Notes under the pieces: generated by a model
What the model saw: only the letters and a program-made list of their open reading frames with translations
The model's database searches: none
What the model was told of the DNA's origin: nothing
Part shown: piece by piece, positions 9,845 to 20,638 of the stretch
How positions within the stretch are numbered: position 1 is the first letter of the stretch
Layout: each line of letters begins with the position of its first letter
Made by a program: the position numbers and the translations under genes
Source: Pseudomonas farsensis
Lineage (GTDB): Bacteria; Pseudomonadota; Gammaproteobacteria; Pseudomonadales; Pseudomonadaceae
Assembly (NCBI RefSeq): GCF_014268805.2
Contig: NZ_JABWRF020000001.1
Span: 744,001 to 808,000 of the forward strand
Length of the DNA stretch: 64,000 nucleotides
Direction: 5' to 3'

Positions 9845-11505
9845 TCCGACACGCCAAAACCCTGGCCGTCCTGGCCTGCGGGGCCTTTGCCCCCGCTGTG
9901 TGGGCCGCTGATGCGCTCACCGGCGAAGTGCACAAGCAGCCGCTGAACGTTGCCGCCATCGCCATGTTCGTCGCCTTTGTGGCTTTTACCCTGGGGATTA
10001 CCTACTGGGCCTCGAAGCGCAACAAATCGGCCTCTGACTACTATGCAGCAGGCGGCCGTATTACCGGTTTCCAGAACGGCCTGGCGATTGCCGGCGACTA
10101 CATGTCGGCGGCCTCGTTCCTGGGTATTTCCGCGCTGGTGTTCACCTCGGGCTATGACGGCCTGATCTACTCCATCGGTTTCTTGGTCGGCTGGCCGATC
10201 ATTCTGTTCCTGATCGCCGAACGCCTGCGTAACCTCGGCAAGTACACCTTCGCCGACGTTGCCTCCTACCGCCTTGGGCAGAAAGAAATCCGCACCCTGT
10301 CGGCCTCCGGCTCGCTGGTGGTGGTGGCGTTCTACCTGATCGCGCAGATGGTCGGTGCCGGCAAGCTGATCCAGCTGCTGTTCGGCCTGGACTACCACGT
10401 TGCGGTGATCCTGGTGGGCATCCTGATGTGCATGTACGTGCTGTTCGGCGGCATGCTGGCCACCACTTGGGTGCAGATCATCAAAGCCGTGCTGTTGCTG
10501 TCTGGTGCCAGCTTCATGGCACTGATGGTGATGAAACACGTAGGCTTCGACTTCAACACCCTGTTCTCCGAAGCCATCAAGGTGCACAGCAAAGGCGAGG
10601 CCATCATGAGCCCGGGCGGTCTGGTCAAAGACCCGATCTCGGCGTTCTCCCTGGGCCTGGCGCTGATGTTCGGTACCGCTGGCCTGCCACACATCCTGAT
10701 GCGCTTCTTCACCGTCAGTGATGCCAAGGAAGCGCGCAAGAGCGTGCTGTACGCCACTGGCTTCATCGGCTACTTCTACATCCTGACCTTCATCATCGGC
10801 TTCGGCGCGATCCTGCTGGTCAGCACCAACCCAGACTTCAAGGACGCTGCCGGCGCCCTGCTGGGCGGCAACAACATGGCGGCGGTGCACCTGGCCGATG
10901 CCGTGGGCGGCAGTATCTTCCTTGGCTTCATCTCGGCAGTGGCCTTTGCCACCATCCTGGCAGTGGTTGCCGGCCTGACCCTGGCAGGTGCCTCGGCGGT
11001 GTCCCACGACCTTTATGCCAGCGTATGGCGCAAGGGCAAGGCCAACGACAAGGATGAGATCCGCGTATCGAAGATCACCACCATCGCCCTGGGCGTACTG
11101 GCGATCGGCCTGGGCATCCTCTTCGAGAAGCAGAACATCGCGTTCATGGTGGGCCTGGCGTTCTCCATCGCGGCGAGCTGCAACTTCCCGGTACTGCTGC
11201 TCTCGATGTACTGGAAGAAACTCACCACCCGTGGCGCCATGATCGGCGGCTGGCTGGGGCTGGTCAGCGCGGTGGGCCTGATGGTCCTCGGCCCGACCAT
11301 CTGGGTGCAGATCCTCGGCCACGAGAAAGCCATCTACCCGTACGAGTACCCGGCGCTGTTCTCCATGCTGATCGCCTTCGTCGGTATCTGGTTCTTCTCG
11401 GTCACCGACAAGTCCAAGGCAGCCGAAAACGAGCGCGCACTGTTCTACCCGCAGTTCGTCCGTTCGCAGACCGGTCTTGGCGCCAGCGGCGCGGTTTCCC
11501 ACTGA
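9841..11505 (+). CDS. actP: Cation/acetate symporter ActP
   Basis: A sodium:solute symporter family permease that imports acetate and related short-chain acids. It is 554 residues, full length, with a signal-like N-terminal segment (ending APAVWA) and about 13 transmembrane helices. The family segments [30 protein letters not shown] and [14 protein letters not shown] are all present. The start is ATG at 9841, overlapping the DUF485 stop. It is intact even though its partner gene is frameshifted. A strong rho-independent terminator follows at 11529. The betX-DUF485-actP neighbourhood suggests uptake of small carboxylates and osmolytes. Confidence 0.93.
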   Translation: MIRHAKTLAVLACGAFAPAVWAADALTGEVHKQPLNVAAIAMFVAFVAFTLGITYWASKRNKSASDYYAAGGRITGFQNGLAIAGDYMSAASFLGISALVFTSGYDGLIYSIGFLVGWPIILFLIAERLRNLGKYTFADVASYRLGQKEIRTLSASGSLVVVAFYLIAQMVGAGKLIQLLFGLDYHVAVILVGILMCMYVLFGGMLATTWVQIIKAVLLLSGASFMALMVMKHVGFDFNTLFSEAIKVHSKGEAIMSPGGLVKDPISAFSLGLALMFGTAGLPHILMRFFTVSDAKEARKSVLYATGFIGYFYILTFIIGFGAILLVSTNPDFKDAAGALLGGNNMAAVHLADAVGGSIFLGFISAVAFATILAVVAGLTLAGASAVSHDLYASVWRKGKANDKDEIRVSKITTIALGVLAIGLGILFEKQNIAFMVGLAFSIAASCNFPVLLLSMYWKKLTTRGAMIGGWLGLVSAVGLMVLGPTIWVQILGHEKAIYPYEYPALFSMLIAFVGIWFFSVTDKSKAAENERALFYPQFVRSQTGLGASGAVSH

Positions 11506-11528
11506 TCGCTTGAGGTTGAGCTGAACTG

Positions 11529-11556
11529 AAAACGCCCCGCAGATGCGGGGCGTTTT
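11529..11556. terminator. Intrinsic terminator of actP, shared with the opposing DUF3309 gene
   Basis: A 12-bp perfect stem (AAAACGCCCCGC and GCGGGGCGTTTT) with loop AGAT lies 24 bases after the actP stop. The A and T runs at both ends make it usable from either strand, which fits the convergent small gene at 11579. Confidence 0.88.
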
Positions 11557-11578
11557 CGTTAGCGCGATGACTGCAGGC

Positions 11579-11731
11579 CTATATGCGGCCCAGCAACACC
11601 AGGATCAGCAGCACCACCAGCACCACACCGATGATACCCGACGGGCCATAGCCCCATGAACGGGAGTGAGGGAAGACCGGTAAGCCACCGACCAGCAGCA
11701 GGATGAGGATGATGATGAGGATCGTGGTCAT
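11579..11731 (-). CDS. DUF3309 small hydrophobic protein
   Basis: A 50-residue protein of the DUF3309 type, with a hydrophobic run at each end (TILIIILILLLVGGLP and IIGVVLVVLLILVLLGRI) around a short polar loop with SWGYGPSG. It probably forms a membrane hairpin. The function is unknown; such proteins are common in pseudomonads and often stress-linked, which I cannot confirm here. The ATG at 11729-11731 has AAGGA upstream. The gene stands alone. Confidence 0.8.
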   Translation of the reverse strand: MTTILIIILILLLVGGLPVFPHSRSWGYGPSGIIGVVLVVLLILVLLGRI

Positions 11732-11953
11732 GGCGGAATCCTTGCGTGATTGAGGGTCAAGCGCTGGGCGTTGCCAGCCGCTTACAGATTCCGACCGGTG
11801 CGGGTGAGCAAAGATTCCATCGATATTCGCCTGTTGTTGCCGTTTCGCTGTGCACGGCTGCGATACCCCCATATTCACCCTCCTGATGCCGCACCTGGCG
11901 CCCCTGAAGTCTGGCTAGACTCCAGCGATTCCCACAACAACCGGGCTGCACCC

Positions 11954-12767
11954 ATGCATAACCGAATGATGATCACCGGGGCCGGGTCGGGCCTGGGCCG
12001 CGAAATTGCCGTGCGCTGGGCTGGTGACGGCTGGCAACTGGCGCTGGCCGACGTCAACGAGGCCGGCCTTCGAGAAACCCTGGACCTGGTGCGTACAGCC
12101 GGTGGCGACGGCTTCGTGCAGCGCTGCGATGTACGCGACTACAGCCAGCTGACCGCGCTGGCCCAGGCCTGCGAGGAACGCTTTGGCGGCTGCGATGTGA
12201 TCGTCAACAATGCTGGCGTGGCCTCTGGCGGTTTTTTCGCCGAGCTGTCGCTGGAGGACTGGGACTGGCAGATCGCGGTCAACCTGATGGGCGTGGTCAA
12301 AGGCTGCAAGGCGTTCTTGCCGCTGCTTGAGCGCAGCCGCGGGCGGATTATCAACATTGCCTCCATGGCCGCGCTGATGCAGGGGCCGGGCATGAGCAAC
12401 TACAACGTGGCCAAGGCCGGGGTACTGGCGCTGTCGGAAAGCCTTTTGGTGGAACTGCGCCAGGTCGAGGTGGCGGTGCACGTGGTGTGCCCGTCGTTCT
12501 TCCAGACCAACCTGCTGGATTCGTTCAGGGGCCGAACCCTGCCATGAAGGCGCAGGTTGGCAAGTTGCTGGAAGGCTCGCCCATTAGCGCTGCGGACATT
12601 GCCGAGCACATTCACCGCCAGGTCGAGGCGGGTGAATTTTGATTCTGCCCCACGAAGCGGGGCGCCAGGCCTGGCAACTGAAGTGCCAGGCGCCTGAGAA
12701 GCTGTATGACGAGATGGCCGATATGGCGCAGAAGATGCGCGCCAAGGCACGCAAACCGACAAATTGA
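11954..12767 (+). CDS. Short-chain dehydrogenase/reductase (two apparent frameshifts)
   Basis: A classical SDR oxidoreductase. The nucleotide-binding motif TGAGSGLG is at residues 8-15, NNAG follows near residue 80, and the catalytic Ser (NIASMAAL), Tyr and Lys (YNVAK) are all present. The substrate is unknown. The frame is lost at 12528-12533 (one base in GGGGCC, repair gives FRGPNPAMKAQVGK) and at a T4 run (12637-12640, repair gives GEFLILPHEAGRQ). The repaired length is about 271 residues, with an extended basic C-terminus ending RKPTN. The start codon at 11954 lacks a good ribosome-binding site; the Met at 11966 is an alternative. Confidence 0.82.
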
Positions 12768-12896
12768 GCTGACTGTTGCGGTGTGTAGGAATATTTACCC
12801 TTAGTTGTAGGCTTGGTCTATTTCGCCCGCAGAGGATTGTAGAGGCGAAGTGCCATGTAGCAGGCTCCGATTTTTCCTGTTGTGGAGGTACGGAGC

Positions 12897-13082
12897 ATGC
12901 TGGTAATCGGACGTGAAGTCGGCGAGGTCATCCTCATCAGCGAGCACATCAGGATTCAGGTCGTGGCACTGGACAACGGCCAGGTGCGCCTGGGTATCAC
13001 CGCCCCGCGTGATGTGCAGGTGCATCGCTCTGAGGTGTATCGGCGCATCAAGGAGCAGCAACGGCGCGAGGGCGAAAGCTAG
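12897..13082 (+). CDS. rsmI: CsrA/RsmA-family RNA-binding regulator, RsmI type
   Basis: A 61-residue post-transcriptional regulator that binds GGA motifs in mRNA leaders. The fold signature is kept: MLVIGREVGE at the start and PRDVQVHRSEVYRRI, including the Arg of VHR needed for RNA contact. It differs from canonical CsrA (MLILTRRVGE) at several positions, so it is a paralogue and not the main RsmA. I recall rsmI of P. putida (PP_1746) at this place, beside the NAGGN genes, which is the basis for the symbol. The start at 12897 follows GGAGG by eight bases. It converges on yheU, with only four bases between the stops. Confidence 0.88.
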   Translation: MLVIGREVGEVILISEHIRIQVVALDNGQVRLGITAPRDVQVHRSEVYRRIKEQQRREGES

Positions 13083-13086
13083 GCGG

Positions 13087-13314
13087 TCAGCCCAGCAGTT
13101 CCCGAGGCACATCGTGCTTGGCCAGCAATTGGCACTGCTGGCTTTCCATATCGAACAGGATGAATGCCTGGCCCTTGGCTAGCGCCTGGCGCACGCGCAG
13201 CACGCGGGTTTCAAGCGGCGTGTCATCACCGTTGTCGGTGCCATCGCGGGTGACGAAGTCCTCGATCAGGCGGGTGAGGGTTTCGGCTTCGAGTTGGTCG
13301 TAGGGGATCAGCAT
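13087..13314 (-). CDS. yheU: YheU family protein (UPF0270)
   Basis: A 75-residue acidic cytoplasmic protein of the UPF0270 family, starting MLIPYDQLEAETLTRLIEDF, which is the family hallmark. The function is not established. It is the gene after the osmoprotectant peptidase on the minus strand (80 bases downstream) and may be part of that transcript. It is intact. Confidence 0.88.
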   Translation of the reverse strand: MLIPYDQLEAETLTRLIEDFVTRDGTDNGDDTPLETRVLRVRQALAKGQAFILFDMESQQCQLLAKHDVPRELLG

Positions 13315-13393
13315 GGTGGTGGTGAGGGTCTCGGCAAAGGTTGCTCGATGCTACGCGAAGCGCGGCGTACGTGCAGCACGCACGCCGCTCACT

Positions 13394-14576
13394 TCAGTCT
13401 TTGTTGCCCACCAGGCTGTCGACGGGCGGTACCCGTGTATCGCTTTCCATTTGCGCGTCGTGCTCCAACTGGTGGCTGAAGCGCTCAAGCGAGGCATTGC
13501 CCGGGTGCGAGTCGCTGGCAAACACCGGCGGGCTCAGCAGGTAGCCGCACAGCAGCCGGCTCAAAGCCGCCAGGCTGTCGATATGGGTGCGTTCGTAGCC
13601 ATGGGTGGCATCGCAACCGAACGCCACCAGCGCGGTGCGGATGTCGTGGCCTGCAGTGACTGCCGAGTGGGCGTCGCTGAAGTAGTAGCGGAACAGGTCG
13701 CGGCGTACCGGTAGTTCCTGGTCGGCAGCAAGTTTGAGCAGGTGCCGGGACAGGTGGTAGTCATAGGGGCCGGAGGAGTCCTGCATGGCCACGCTCACTG
13801 CATGTTCACTGGACGACTGGCCGGGGGCCACCGGGGCGATGTCGATGCCGACGAATTCACTGACGTCCCAGGGCAGGGCGCCTGCGGCACCAGAGCCGGT
13901 TTCTTCGGTGATGGTGAACAGCGGGTGGCAGTCGATCAGCGGTTGGTGGCCACTTTCGACCACGGCCTTGAGGGCCGCCAGCAGCGCAGCCACGCCGGCT
14001 TTGTCATCCAGGTGGCGGGCGCTGATATGGCCGCTGTCGGTGAACTCCGGCAGTGGGTCGAAGGCCACGAAGTCACCAATACCAATGCCCAGCGCCTCAC
14101 AATCGGCGCGGTTGGTGCAGTAGGCATCCAGGCGCACCTCGACGTGGTCCCAGCTCACGGGCATCTGGTCGATTGCGGTGTTGAACGCATGCCCGCTGGC
14201 CATCAGTGGCAGCACGCTGCCGCGCAGTACGCCGGTGTCGGTGAAGACGCTGACCCGGCTGCCCTCGGCGAAGCGGCTCGACCAGCAGCCTACCGGCGCC
14301 AGTGCCAGCCGGCCGTTGTCCTGCAACTGCCGCACGCTGGCGCCGATGGTGTCAAAGTGCGCCGAGACGGCGCGGTCCGGGAGCTGCGTTGGCCCTTGAG
14401 GGTGGCGCGGATGGTGCCGCGCCGGGTCAGCTCGAAGGGGATGCCCAGCTCGTCTAGGCGTTCGGCGACGTAGCGCACGATGGTGTCGGTGAAGCCGGTG
14501 GGGCTGGGGATGGCGAGCATCTCCAGCAGGACTTTTTCATGTAGTCCAGATCGGGTTCGGGGTGTCGTTCAGGCAT
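13394..14576 (-). CDS. M42-family peptidase of the NAGGN osmoprotectant operon (two apparent frameshifts)
   Basis: A metallo-aminopeptidase-like protein that regularly accompanies the N-acetylglutaminylglutamine amide (NAGGN) genes and may recycle the dipeptide. Metal-site motifs are visible: AHFDT (His and Asp), LDDKAG (bridging Asp), TITEETGSG (Glu pair) and a late His in THGYERTH. The start is ATG at 14574-14576 with GAGGAG upstream. The frame is lost at a T5 run (14533-14537, read as A5 where A6 gives YMKKVLLEML) and at a G3 run (14379-14381, where one more base gives SSPDRAVSAH). The repaired length is about 394 residues. It lies downstream of ngg, with a REP pair in between. Confidence 0.85.
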
Positions 14577-14626
14577 AGGGACTCCTCGATTGAGCACATG
14601 GTGGGGTGAATGGGGGCCGCGGTGGC

Positions 14627-14723
14627 CATCGCAGGCTGGCGCCAGCTCCCACAGAAACCGCACACAGCCCCAGTATTGAGGTGTGGCGCAGATCCCTGTG
14701 GGAGCTGGCGGCAGCCTGCGATG
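14627..14723. repeat. REP element, family 2 (inverted pair)
   Basis: Inverted units CATCGCAGGCTGGCGCCAGC (14627 on) and its near-complement at 14696-14723 enclose about 40 bases. The element lies between ngg and the M42 peptidase gene inside the NAGGN operon. The same family is seen near 18.4 kb. Confidence 0.8.
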
Positions 14724-14758
14724 AGGCCCGGTCAGGCAAATCAGGCCCCGGTGCTCGG

Positions 14759-16492
14759 CTATGGGGGAACAGCAGGTCGATGAAGCGCTCGGCTGTCGGT
14801 TGCGGCTCGTGGTTGGCCAGGCCTGCACGTTCGTTGGCTTCGATGATCACGTAGTCCGGGCTCTGCGCATCGCTGACCATGAAGTCCAGCCCGACCACCG
14901 GTATTTCCAGCGCCCGTGCCGCACGCACGGCGGCGTCGGCCAGCACCGGGTGCAGGCAGGCGCCCGGTGACGTCCTCAAGGGTGCCACCGGTGTGCAGGT
15001 TGGCGGTGCGGCGAACGGCCAGGCGCTCACCGGCAGGCAGGATGTCGGCGTAACCAAAGCCTGCGCCCTTGAGCGTGCGCTCGGTTTCATCGTCCAGCGG
15101 AATGCGGCTTTCGCCACCGGTGGCCGCCATGCGCCGCCGGCTCTGCGCCTCGATCAGCTCGCGAATGCTGTGCTTGCCATCCCCGATCACCTGGGCCGGG
15201 TGGCGCACCGCAGCGGCCACCACTTCAAAACCGATCACCACGATGCGCAGGTCAAGGCCCGGGTGGAAGCTTTCCAGCAGCACCCGGCTATCGAACTGCC
15301 GGGCGTGCTCCACGGCACGGCCAAGTTCGTCGATGCAGGTGAGATTCACCGCCACCCCTGGCCCTGTTCACCGTCCACCGGCTTGACCACCACCGCGCCG
15401 TGCTCGTCGAGAAACGCCCAGGTTGTCATCGGCATTGCTCGCCAGTTGTTGCGCCGGCACTTGCAAACCAGCCTGGTCCAGCACCTTGCGGGTCAGGCGC
15501 TTGTCCTGGCACAGGGTCATGGTCACGGCGGTGGTGAGGTCGCTGAGCGACTCGCGGCAGCGGATTCGCCGCCCACCCAGGCTCAGGGTGAACAGCCCGG
15601 CAGTGGCGTCGTCGACCTGCACGTCGATGCCCCGGCGCAAGGCTTCGTCAACGATGATGCGCGCGTACGGGTTGAGCTCCGCTTCAGGCCCCGGGCCGAG
15701 GAACAGCGGCTGGTTGATGCCATTCTTGCGCTTGACCGCAAAGGTCGGCAGGTTGCGAAAACCCAGCTTGTGGTACAGGCGCTTGGCCTGGCGGTTGTCG
15801 TGCAGTACCGACAGATCCAGGTAGGCCAGCTCGCGGCTCATGAAGTGCTCGATCAGATGACGCACCAGCACTTCACCCACGCCTGGGCGGGTGCAGTGCG
15901 GGTCTACCGCCAGGCACCACAGGCTGCAACCGTGCTCGGGGTCGTCGAAGGCCTTGCTGTGGTTCAACCCCATGACGCTGCCGATCACTGCATGGGTGTC
16001 TTCGTCCTCGGCCAGCCAGTACACCGGGCCACCGAGGTGGCGCGGGGTCAGCAGGTCGGCGTCGACCGGCAGCATGCCGCGGGCCTGGTACAAGGTGTTG
16101 ATGGCTTGCCAGTCGGCGGCCGTCTGCGCACGGCGGATACGAAACCCGCGAAACACCCGCTGCGCCGGGCGGTAGTCGGTAAACCACAGGCGCAGGGTGT
16201 CGGAGGGGTCCAGAAACAACTGTTGCGGTGCCTGGGCCAGCACCTGTTGCGGCGCCGCCACGTAGAGCGCGATATCACGTTCGCCGGGGCGTTCCTCAAG
16301 CAGCGCTTCGGCCAGGCATACCGGGTCTGGGTAGGTGTGCCCGATCAGCAGCCGGCCCCAGCCGCAGTGCACGGCACGCGGCTGGTCGTGCGGCTCGCTG
16401 CCGTCACCGGCCAGGCGCGCCTGCAGACGCTCGTAGGAGGGCGCCTGGCCGCGCAGAAGGCGCTGGCCGTAGGCGATTTCGTGGGCTTTCAT
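14759..16492 (-). CDS. ngg: N-acetylglutaminylglutamine synthetase (three or four apparent frameshifts)
   Basis: It makes N-acetylglutaminylglutamine, the precursor of the compatible solute NAGGN. A GNAT-like acetyltransferase region covers about residues 115-270 (PGVGEVLVRHLIEHF, then HDNRQAKRLYHKLGF), and an ATP-grasp ligase about 300-577 (VVVKPVDGEQGQG, IIEANERAGL). It starts at ATG 16490-16492, three bases after the asnB stop. Inferred shifts are: an extra base at 15417-15419, a missing one at 15355-15358, and an extra one at 14963-14965. A fourth loss at the G5 run 14763-14767 is likely, because otherwise the frame runs through the REP element into the next gene. With it the stop falls at 14759 and the protein is about 577 residues, the usual size. 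Confidence 0.85.
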
Positions 16493-16495
16493 CGA

Positions 16496-18282
16496 TCAGA
16501 TTCCTTGTTCGCTGAGCCACAGGTTCAGGGCCGCCAACTGCCACAGCTTGGAGCCGCGCAGTGGGGTGAGCTGGCCGTGGGGTTGCTCAGCAGTCGGTCG
16601 AGCATGGCCGGGTTGAACAGGCCACGGTCCTGGCTCGGGTCAGTCAGCAGATCGCGTACCCACCCAAGGGTGGCACCTTCGAGGTGCTTGAGCCCGGGCA
16701 CCGGGAAATAGCCCTTCTTGCGGTCGATCACCTCATGCGGGATGACCCGGCGCGCGGCCTGCTTGAGCACCTGCTTGCCGCCATCGGGCAGCTTGAAGCG
16801 CGCCGGAATGCGCGCCGACAGCTCAACCAGGCGGTAGTCGAGGAACGGCGTGCGCGCTTCAAGGCCCCAAGCCATGGTCATGTTGTCGACACGTTTGACC
16901 GGGTCGTCGACCAGCATCACTGTGCTGTCCAGGCGCAGCGCCTTGTCCACAGCATCCGGCGCACCTGGGCGGGCGAAGTGCTCGCGCACGAAGTCGCCAG
17001 CGGCGTCGTTGTCCAGTAGCCACGGTGCCTGCACGGTTTCGCGGTATTCGGCATGGCTGCGGTCGAAGAATGCCTCGCGGTAGGCGCCAAAGGCATCGTC
17101 GGCGCCGTCGACTTTGGGGTACCAGTGGTAACCGGCAAACAGCTCGTCGGCACCCTGGCCGCTCTGCACGCCCTTGCAATGCTTGGCGACTTCGCGCGAC
17201 AGCAGGTAGAAGGCGATGCAGTCATGGCTGACCATCGGCTCGCTCATCGCGCGGAAGGCGGCCGGCAGCTGGTCGATGATCTCGTGTTCGGCGATGCGCA
17301 ACTGGTGGTGGCGAGTGCCGTAGTGGCGGGCGATCAGGTCGGAGTACTGGAACTCGTCGCCGCGTTCGCCGCCGGCATCTTCAAAGCCGATGGAGAAGGT
17401 CGACAGGTCCTCCACGCCAACTTCGCGCAACAACCCGACCAGCAGGCTCGAGTCGACGCCGCCAGACAGCAGCACGCCAACATCTACCGCCGCACGTTGG
17501 CGGATGGCCACTGCGTCACGGGTGGCGTCGAGCACACGAGTGGTCCAGCCTTCGAGGTCCAGATCCTTTTCATCGGCGCGAGGGCCGTATTGCAACTGCC
17601 ACCAGGTCTGCTGCTCGACTTCGCCGTGGCGGTCGACGCGCATCCAGGTGCCGGGTTCGAGCTTTTGCACGTTGGCCAGCAGCGTACGCGGCGCGGGCAC
17701 CACGGCGTGGAAGTTGAGGTAGTGGTTGAGTGCCACCGGGTCGATGACCGGGTCGATATCGCCGCCTTTGAGCAGCGCCGGCAGCGTCGAGGCGAAGCGC
17801 AGGCGTTCGCCGCTGCGCGACAGGTACAGCGGCTTGACGCCGAGGCGGTCGCGGGCCAGGAACAGGCGCTGGTTGTCGCGCTCCCAGATGGCCAGGGCGA
17901 ACATGCCGTTGAGCTTGGGCAACAGCGCGGCGCCCCAGGCGTGATAACCCTTGAGCAGCACTTCGGTGTCGCCGTCGGACCAGAACGAGTAGCCCAGGTC
18001 GAGCAGCTCCTGGCGCAGTTCGGGGAAGTTGTAGATGGCCCCATTGAACGCCAGCGACAGGCCCAAGGTGTTGTCGACCATCGGCTGCGCCGAGCCGTCG
18101 GACAGATCCATGATCTTCAGCCGACGGTGGCCGAGGGCTATCGGCCCTTGGCTATGGAAGCCCCAGGCATCCGGGCCACGTGGCGCCAGATGGTGGGTGA
18201 TGCGCTCCACGGCGGCGAGGTCCGCCGGGCGAGGCGCTTGGCCGAGGGGGGTGAAACGAAACTCTCCTGCTAATCCGCACAT
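16496..18282 (-). CDS. asnB: N-acetylglutaminylglutamine amidotransferase, AsnB-like (one apparent frameshift)
   Basis: A glutamine-dependent amidotransferase of the asparagine synthase type that amidates NAGG to NAGGN during osmotic stress. The N-terminal nucleophile Cys2 (MCGLAGEF), the glutaminase motif HLAPRGPDAWG and the ATP pyrophosphatase loop VLLSGGVDSS (about residue 265) are all present. The frame is intact until a G4 run (16579-16582), where one more base restores NPHGQLTPLRGSKLWQL and a tail ending LSEQGI. The repaired length is about 595 residues. It is the first gene of the operon asnB-ngg-M42 peptidase; the presence of ngg next door argues for the NAGGN enzyme and not a housekeeping asparagine synthetase. 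Confidence 0.9.
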
Positions 18283-18433
18283 AAGTCCTTACCGGTTTTG
18301 CCGTTGAGGAAAGGGCGCCCTGAAATAGGCGCACTTAGGTAAGGACCGGGGTGGGTTGTGAGAGTTTTAGATCATTCTGTTATATACGACGGGCGGGCGT
18401 GGGAGCGTTCATGGTTTTGCAAAAGCCTGTACT

Positions 18434-18540
18434 GGCCTCATCGCAGGCTATCGCCAGCTCCCACAGAGACCGCGTGCAGCCGCAATATCAGGGCCGGGCC
18501 GAGATTCCTGTGGGAGCTGGCGCCAGCCTGCGATGAGGCC
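18434..18540. repeat. REP element, family 2 (long inverted pair)
   Basis: Outer arms GGCCTCATCGCAGG (18434 on) and CCTGCGATGAGGCC (ending 18540) flank inverted units with the core AGCTCCCACAG / CTGTGGGAGCT. The sequence just left (18410 on) reads ATGGTTTTGCAAAAGCCTGT, which resembles the left flank of the two composite palindromes. The element lies between mnmC and asnB. Confidence 0.8.
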
Positions 18541-18550
18541 AGCAAGGCCC

Positions 18551-20510
18551 CTATTTCCCGCGAATCAACCTGCGCAGCCCAAACCGGTTCGGATGACAGC
18601 CCTCAGCCACGCCCCTCGGCACCGGCAGCGGCTCCCCGGTCACCCAGGCGGCAATCAGTTCCCCTGCCAACGGCGCTGTCACCAACCCCGCGACCCATGC
18701 CCGGTGTTCACATACAGCCCCTCCAGCCACGGGCAGTCGACCTGCGGCACCTGCCGCGCATCTTTACGCAGCGCAGCAAAGGCCGCCTCGAACGCCTGGG
18801 CATCGGCCAGGGGCCCGACAATCGGCAGGTAATCCGGGCTGGTGCAGCGGAACGCCGCGCGCCCCTCAAGCACAGCGGGGTCCAGCTCACCTGCGCCAAG
18901 GCGCCCGGCAAGGTCTGCCGATATTTCCTCCAGCAAGCGCAAGTTGCCCTGATGCTCGGCAACGGTCGGTTCGGTGTGCTGGCTGCTGAAATCAAAACTT
19001 GCACCGAGCGTGTGCTCATCGCCCCGTGGCGGCGCCACATAGCCCTCGGCACACACCACCGTGCTCAACGCCCGGCTGGCAGGGGTGGCTGGCAAGCGGG
19101 TGATCTGCCCGCGAATGCGCTTGAGCGGCAACTGCGCGCAGGCTGCAAAACTGCGCACATCGGCGGCACCGGCCAGCACCACCAGTGGCGCGCTGGCCAG
19201 CAATTGCCCGGCGTCCCAGGCCTGCCAGAGCCCCCGGCTTTGCGCAGCTCCAGCACATTGGCGTGGCTCAGCAGCCTGATACGCGGGTGCTCAAGCTGCG
19301 CCCGGCAAAGTGCCGGCGGGTGCGCCCAGCCGCCCTCGGGGTAGAACAACCCACCCGATGGCAGGCCGATACCGGCAAGGGTCTGCGCCTCTTCCTGGGT
19401 CAGCACATGCAGCAAGCTGGGGTCGAACGCCGCTGCGAGTTTGCCCTGGCGTGCCGCTTCCTGCTCATCGAAGGCCAGTTGCAGCACGCCGCAACCGTCC
19501 CAGTCGATGCCACGTTGCAGCCGGTGCAGCCAGCGGCGGGTGTAGCCAAAGCCTGCGAGGATCAACTGCGACAGCGCCGTGCCATGGGCAGACAGCTTCA
19601 GGTAGAGCACCCCTTGCGGGTTGCCGGACGCCTCTTGCGCAGGGCCTGCGTGGCGTTCCAGCACACTGACCTGCCAGCCACGGGCGGCAAGGCTGGCCGC
19701 AGTTGCGCTGCCGGCAAGGCCGGCGCCGATCACCAGCGCCTCACGCGGGCCGGGCAGGGCGGCGGGGCGTGCGTACCAGGGGCTGGTGCCGGGCTGGGCT
19801 CAGCCCTGAACACCCCATGCATGACTTCCCATTTTTCCCAAGCCCCGGCACTTTCTTCATGCTGAAGCCTGCCTCCACCAGCGAGCGGCGCACCCAGCCG
19901 GTGGTGGTAAAGGTGCCCAGCGTGGTGCCTGGGTGCGACAGCCGCGCCAGTTGCGCGAACAGCTCAGGGGTCCACATGTCCGGGTTCTTGGCCGGGGCAA
20001 AGCCGTCGAGAAACCAGGCATCGATGCGTGCGTCGAGCTGCGGCAGTTGCTCAAGCGCATCGCCGATCATCAACGTCAGCGTGACGCGCCCGCCATCGAG
20101 GCTGAACTGCTGAAAACCGGGGTGCACCGCCACGTACTGCGCCAGCAGCGGCTCGGTGAAGGCGGCCAGGTGCGGCCACAGTTGGGTGGCGCGGGTGAGG
20201 TCTTCGCGGGTCAGCGGGTATTTCTCGACGCTGACGAAGTGCAGGCGCGCCTCGGGCTGGGCAAGCTCGGCGAACAGCTGCCAGGCGCAGAAAAATTCAT
20301 GCCGGTACCAAACCCGGTTTCGCCGATCACCAGGCATTGATGGGCGGCCAGGGCGGCGAAGCGCTGGCGCAACTGGTTCTGCTCGATGAACACATAGAGG
20401 GTTTCGTCCAGGCCTTGTTCCCTGGAGAAGTACACGTCGTCGTACTGGCGGGAATAAGGGCGGCCGTGGTCGTCCCAGTCGATCTGGGCGTATTCGTGTG
20501 GGGCGGACAT
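18551..20510 (-). CDS. mnmC: Bifunctional tRNA 5-methylaminomethyl-2-thiouridine protein MnmC (five apparent frameshifts)
   Basis: It converts cmnm5s2U34 to mnm5s2U34 in tRNA anticodons. The N-terminal half is the SAM-dependent methyltransferase (VIGETGFGTGMNFF, then WFLDGFAPAKNPDMW). The C-terminal half is an FAD-dependent oxidoreductase with the dinucleotide motif VIGAGLAGSATA. Six frame pieces join across five short runs: A5 at 20291-20295, T5 at 19832-19836, G4 at 19779-19782, C5 at 19231-19235 and C4 at 18686-18689, each one base short. Repair gives about 654 residues ending RLIRGK, the normal size. It starts MSAPHEYAQIDWDDHG at 20510 and is divergent from the polyphosphate kinase gene. 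This is the most heavily broken gene in the window. Confidence 0.9.
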
Positions 20511-20638
20511 GGCAGGCTCGGTAGCGGCGGATGGGCGATTTTACGCCATTGCCAGGATTACCGGGCAAGCGGGCCGCCACGCCGTTACAGGCAGGCAGGA
20601 TTTCCGCTAGTCTTGGTTATCCAGTGAAGGAGCCATCC

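Noticed and set aside
528..20510. True pseudogene decay of this region
   Set aside because: Breaks are single-base and homopolymer-linked, repaired proteins have normal length and intact motifs, and widely conserved genes such as minC and lpxL are hit.
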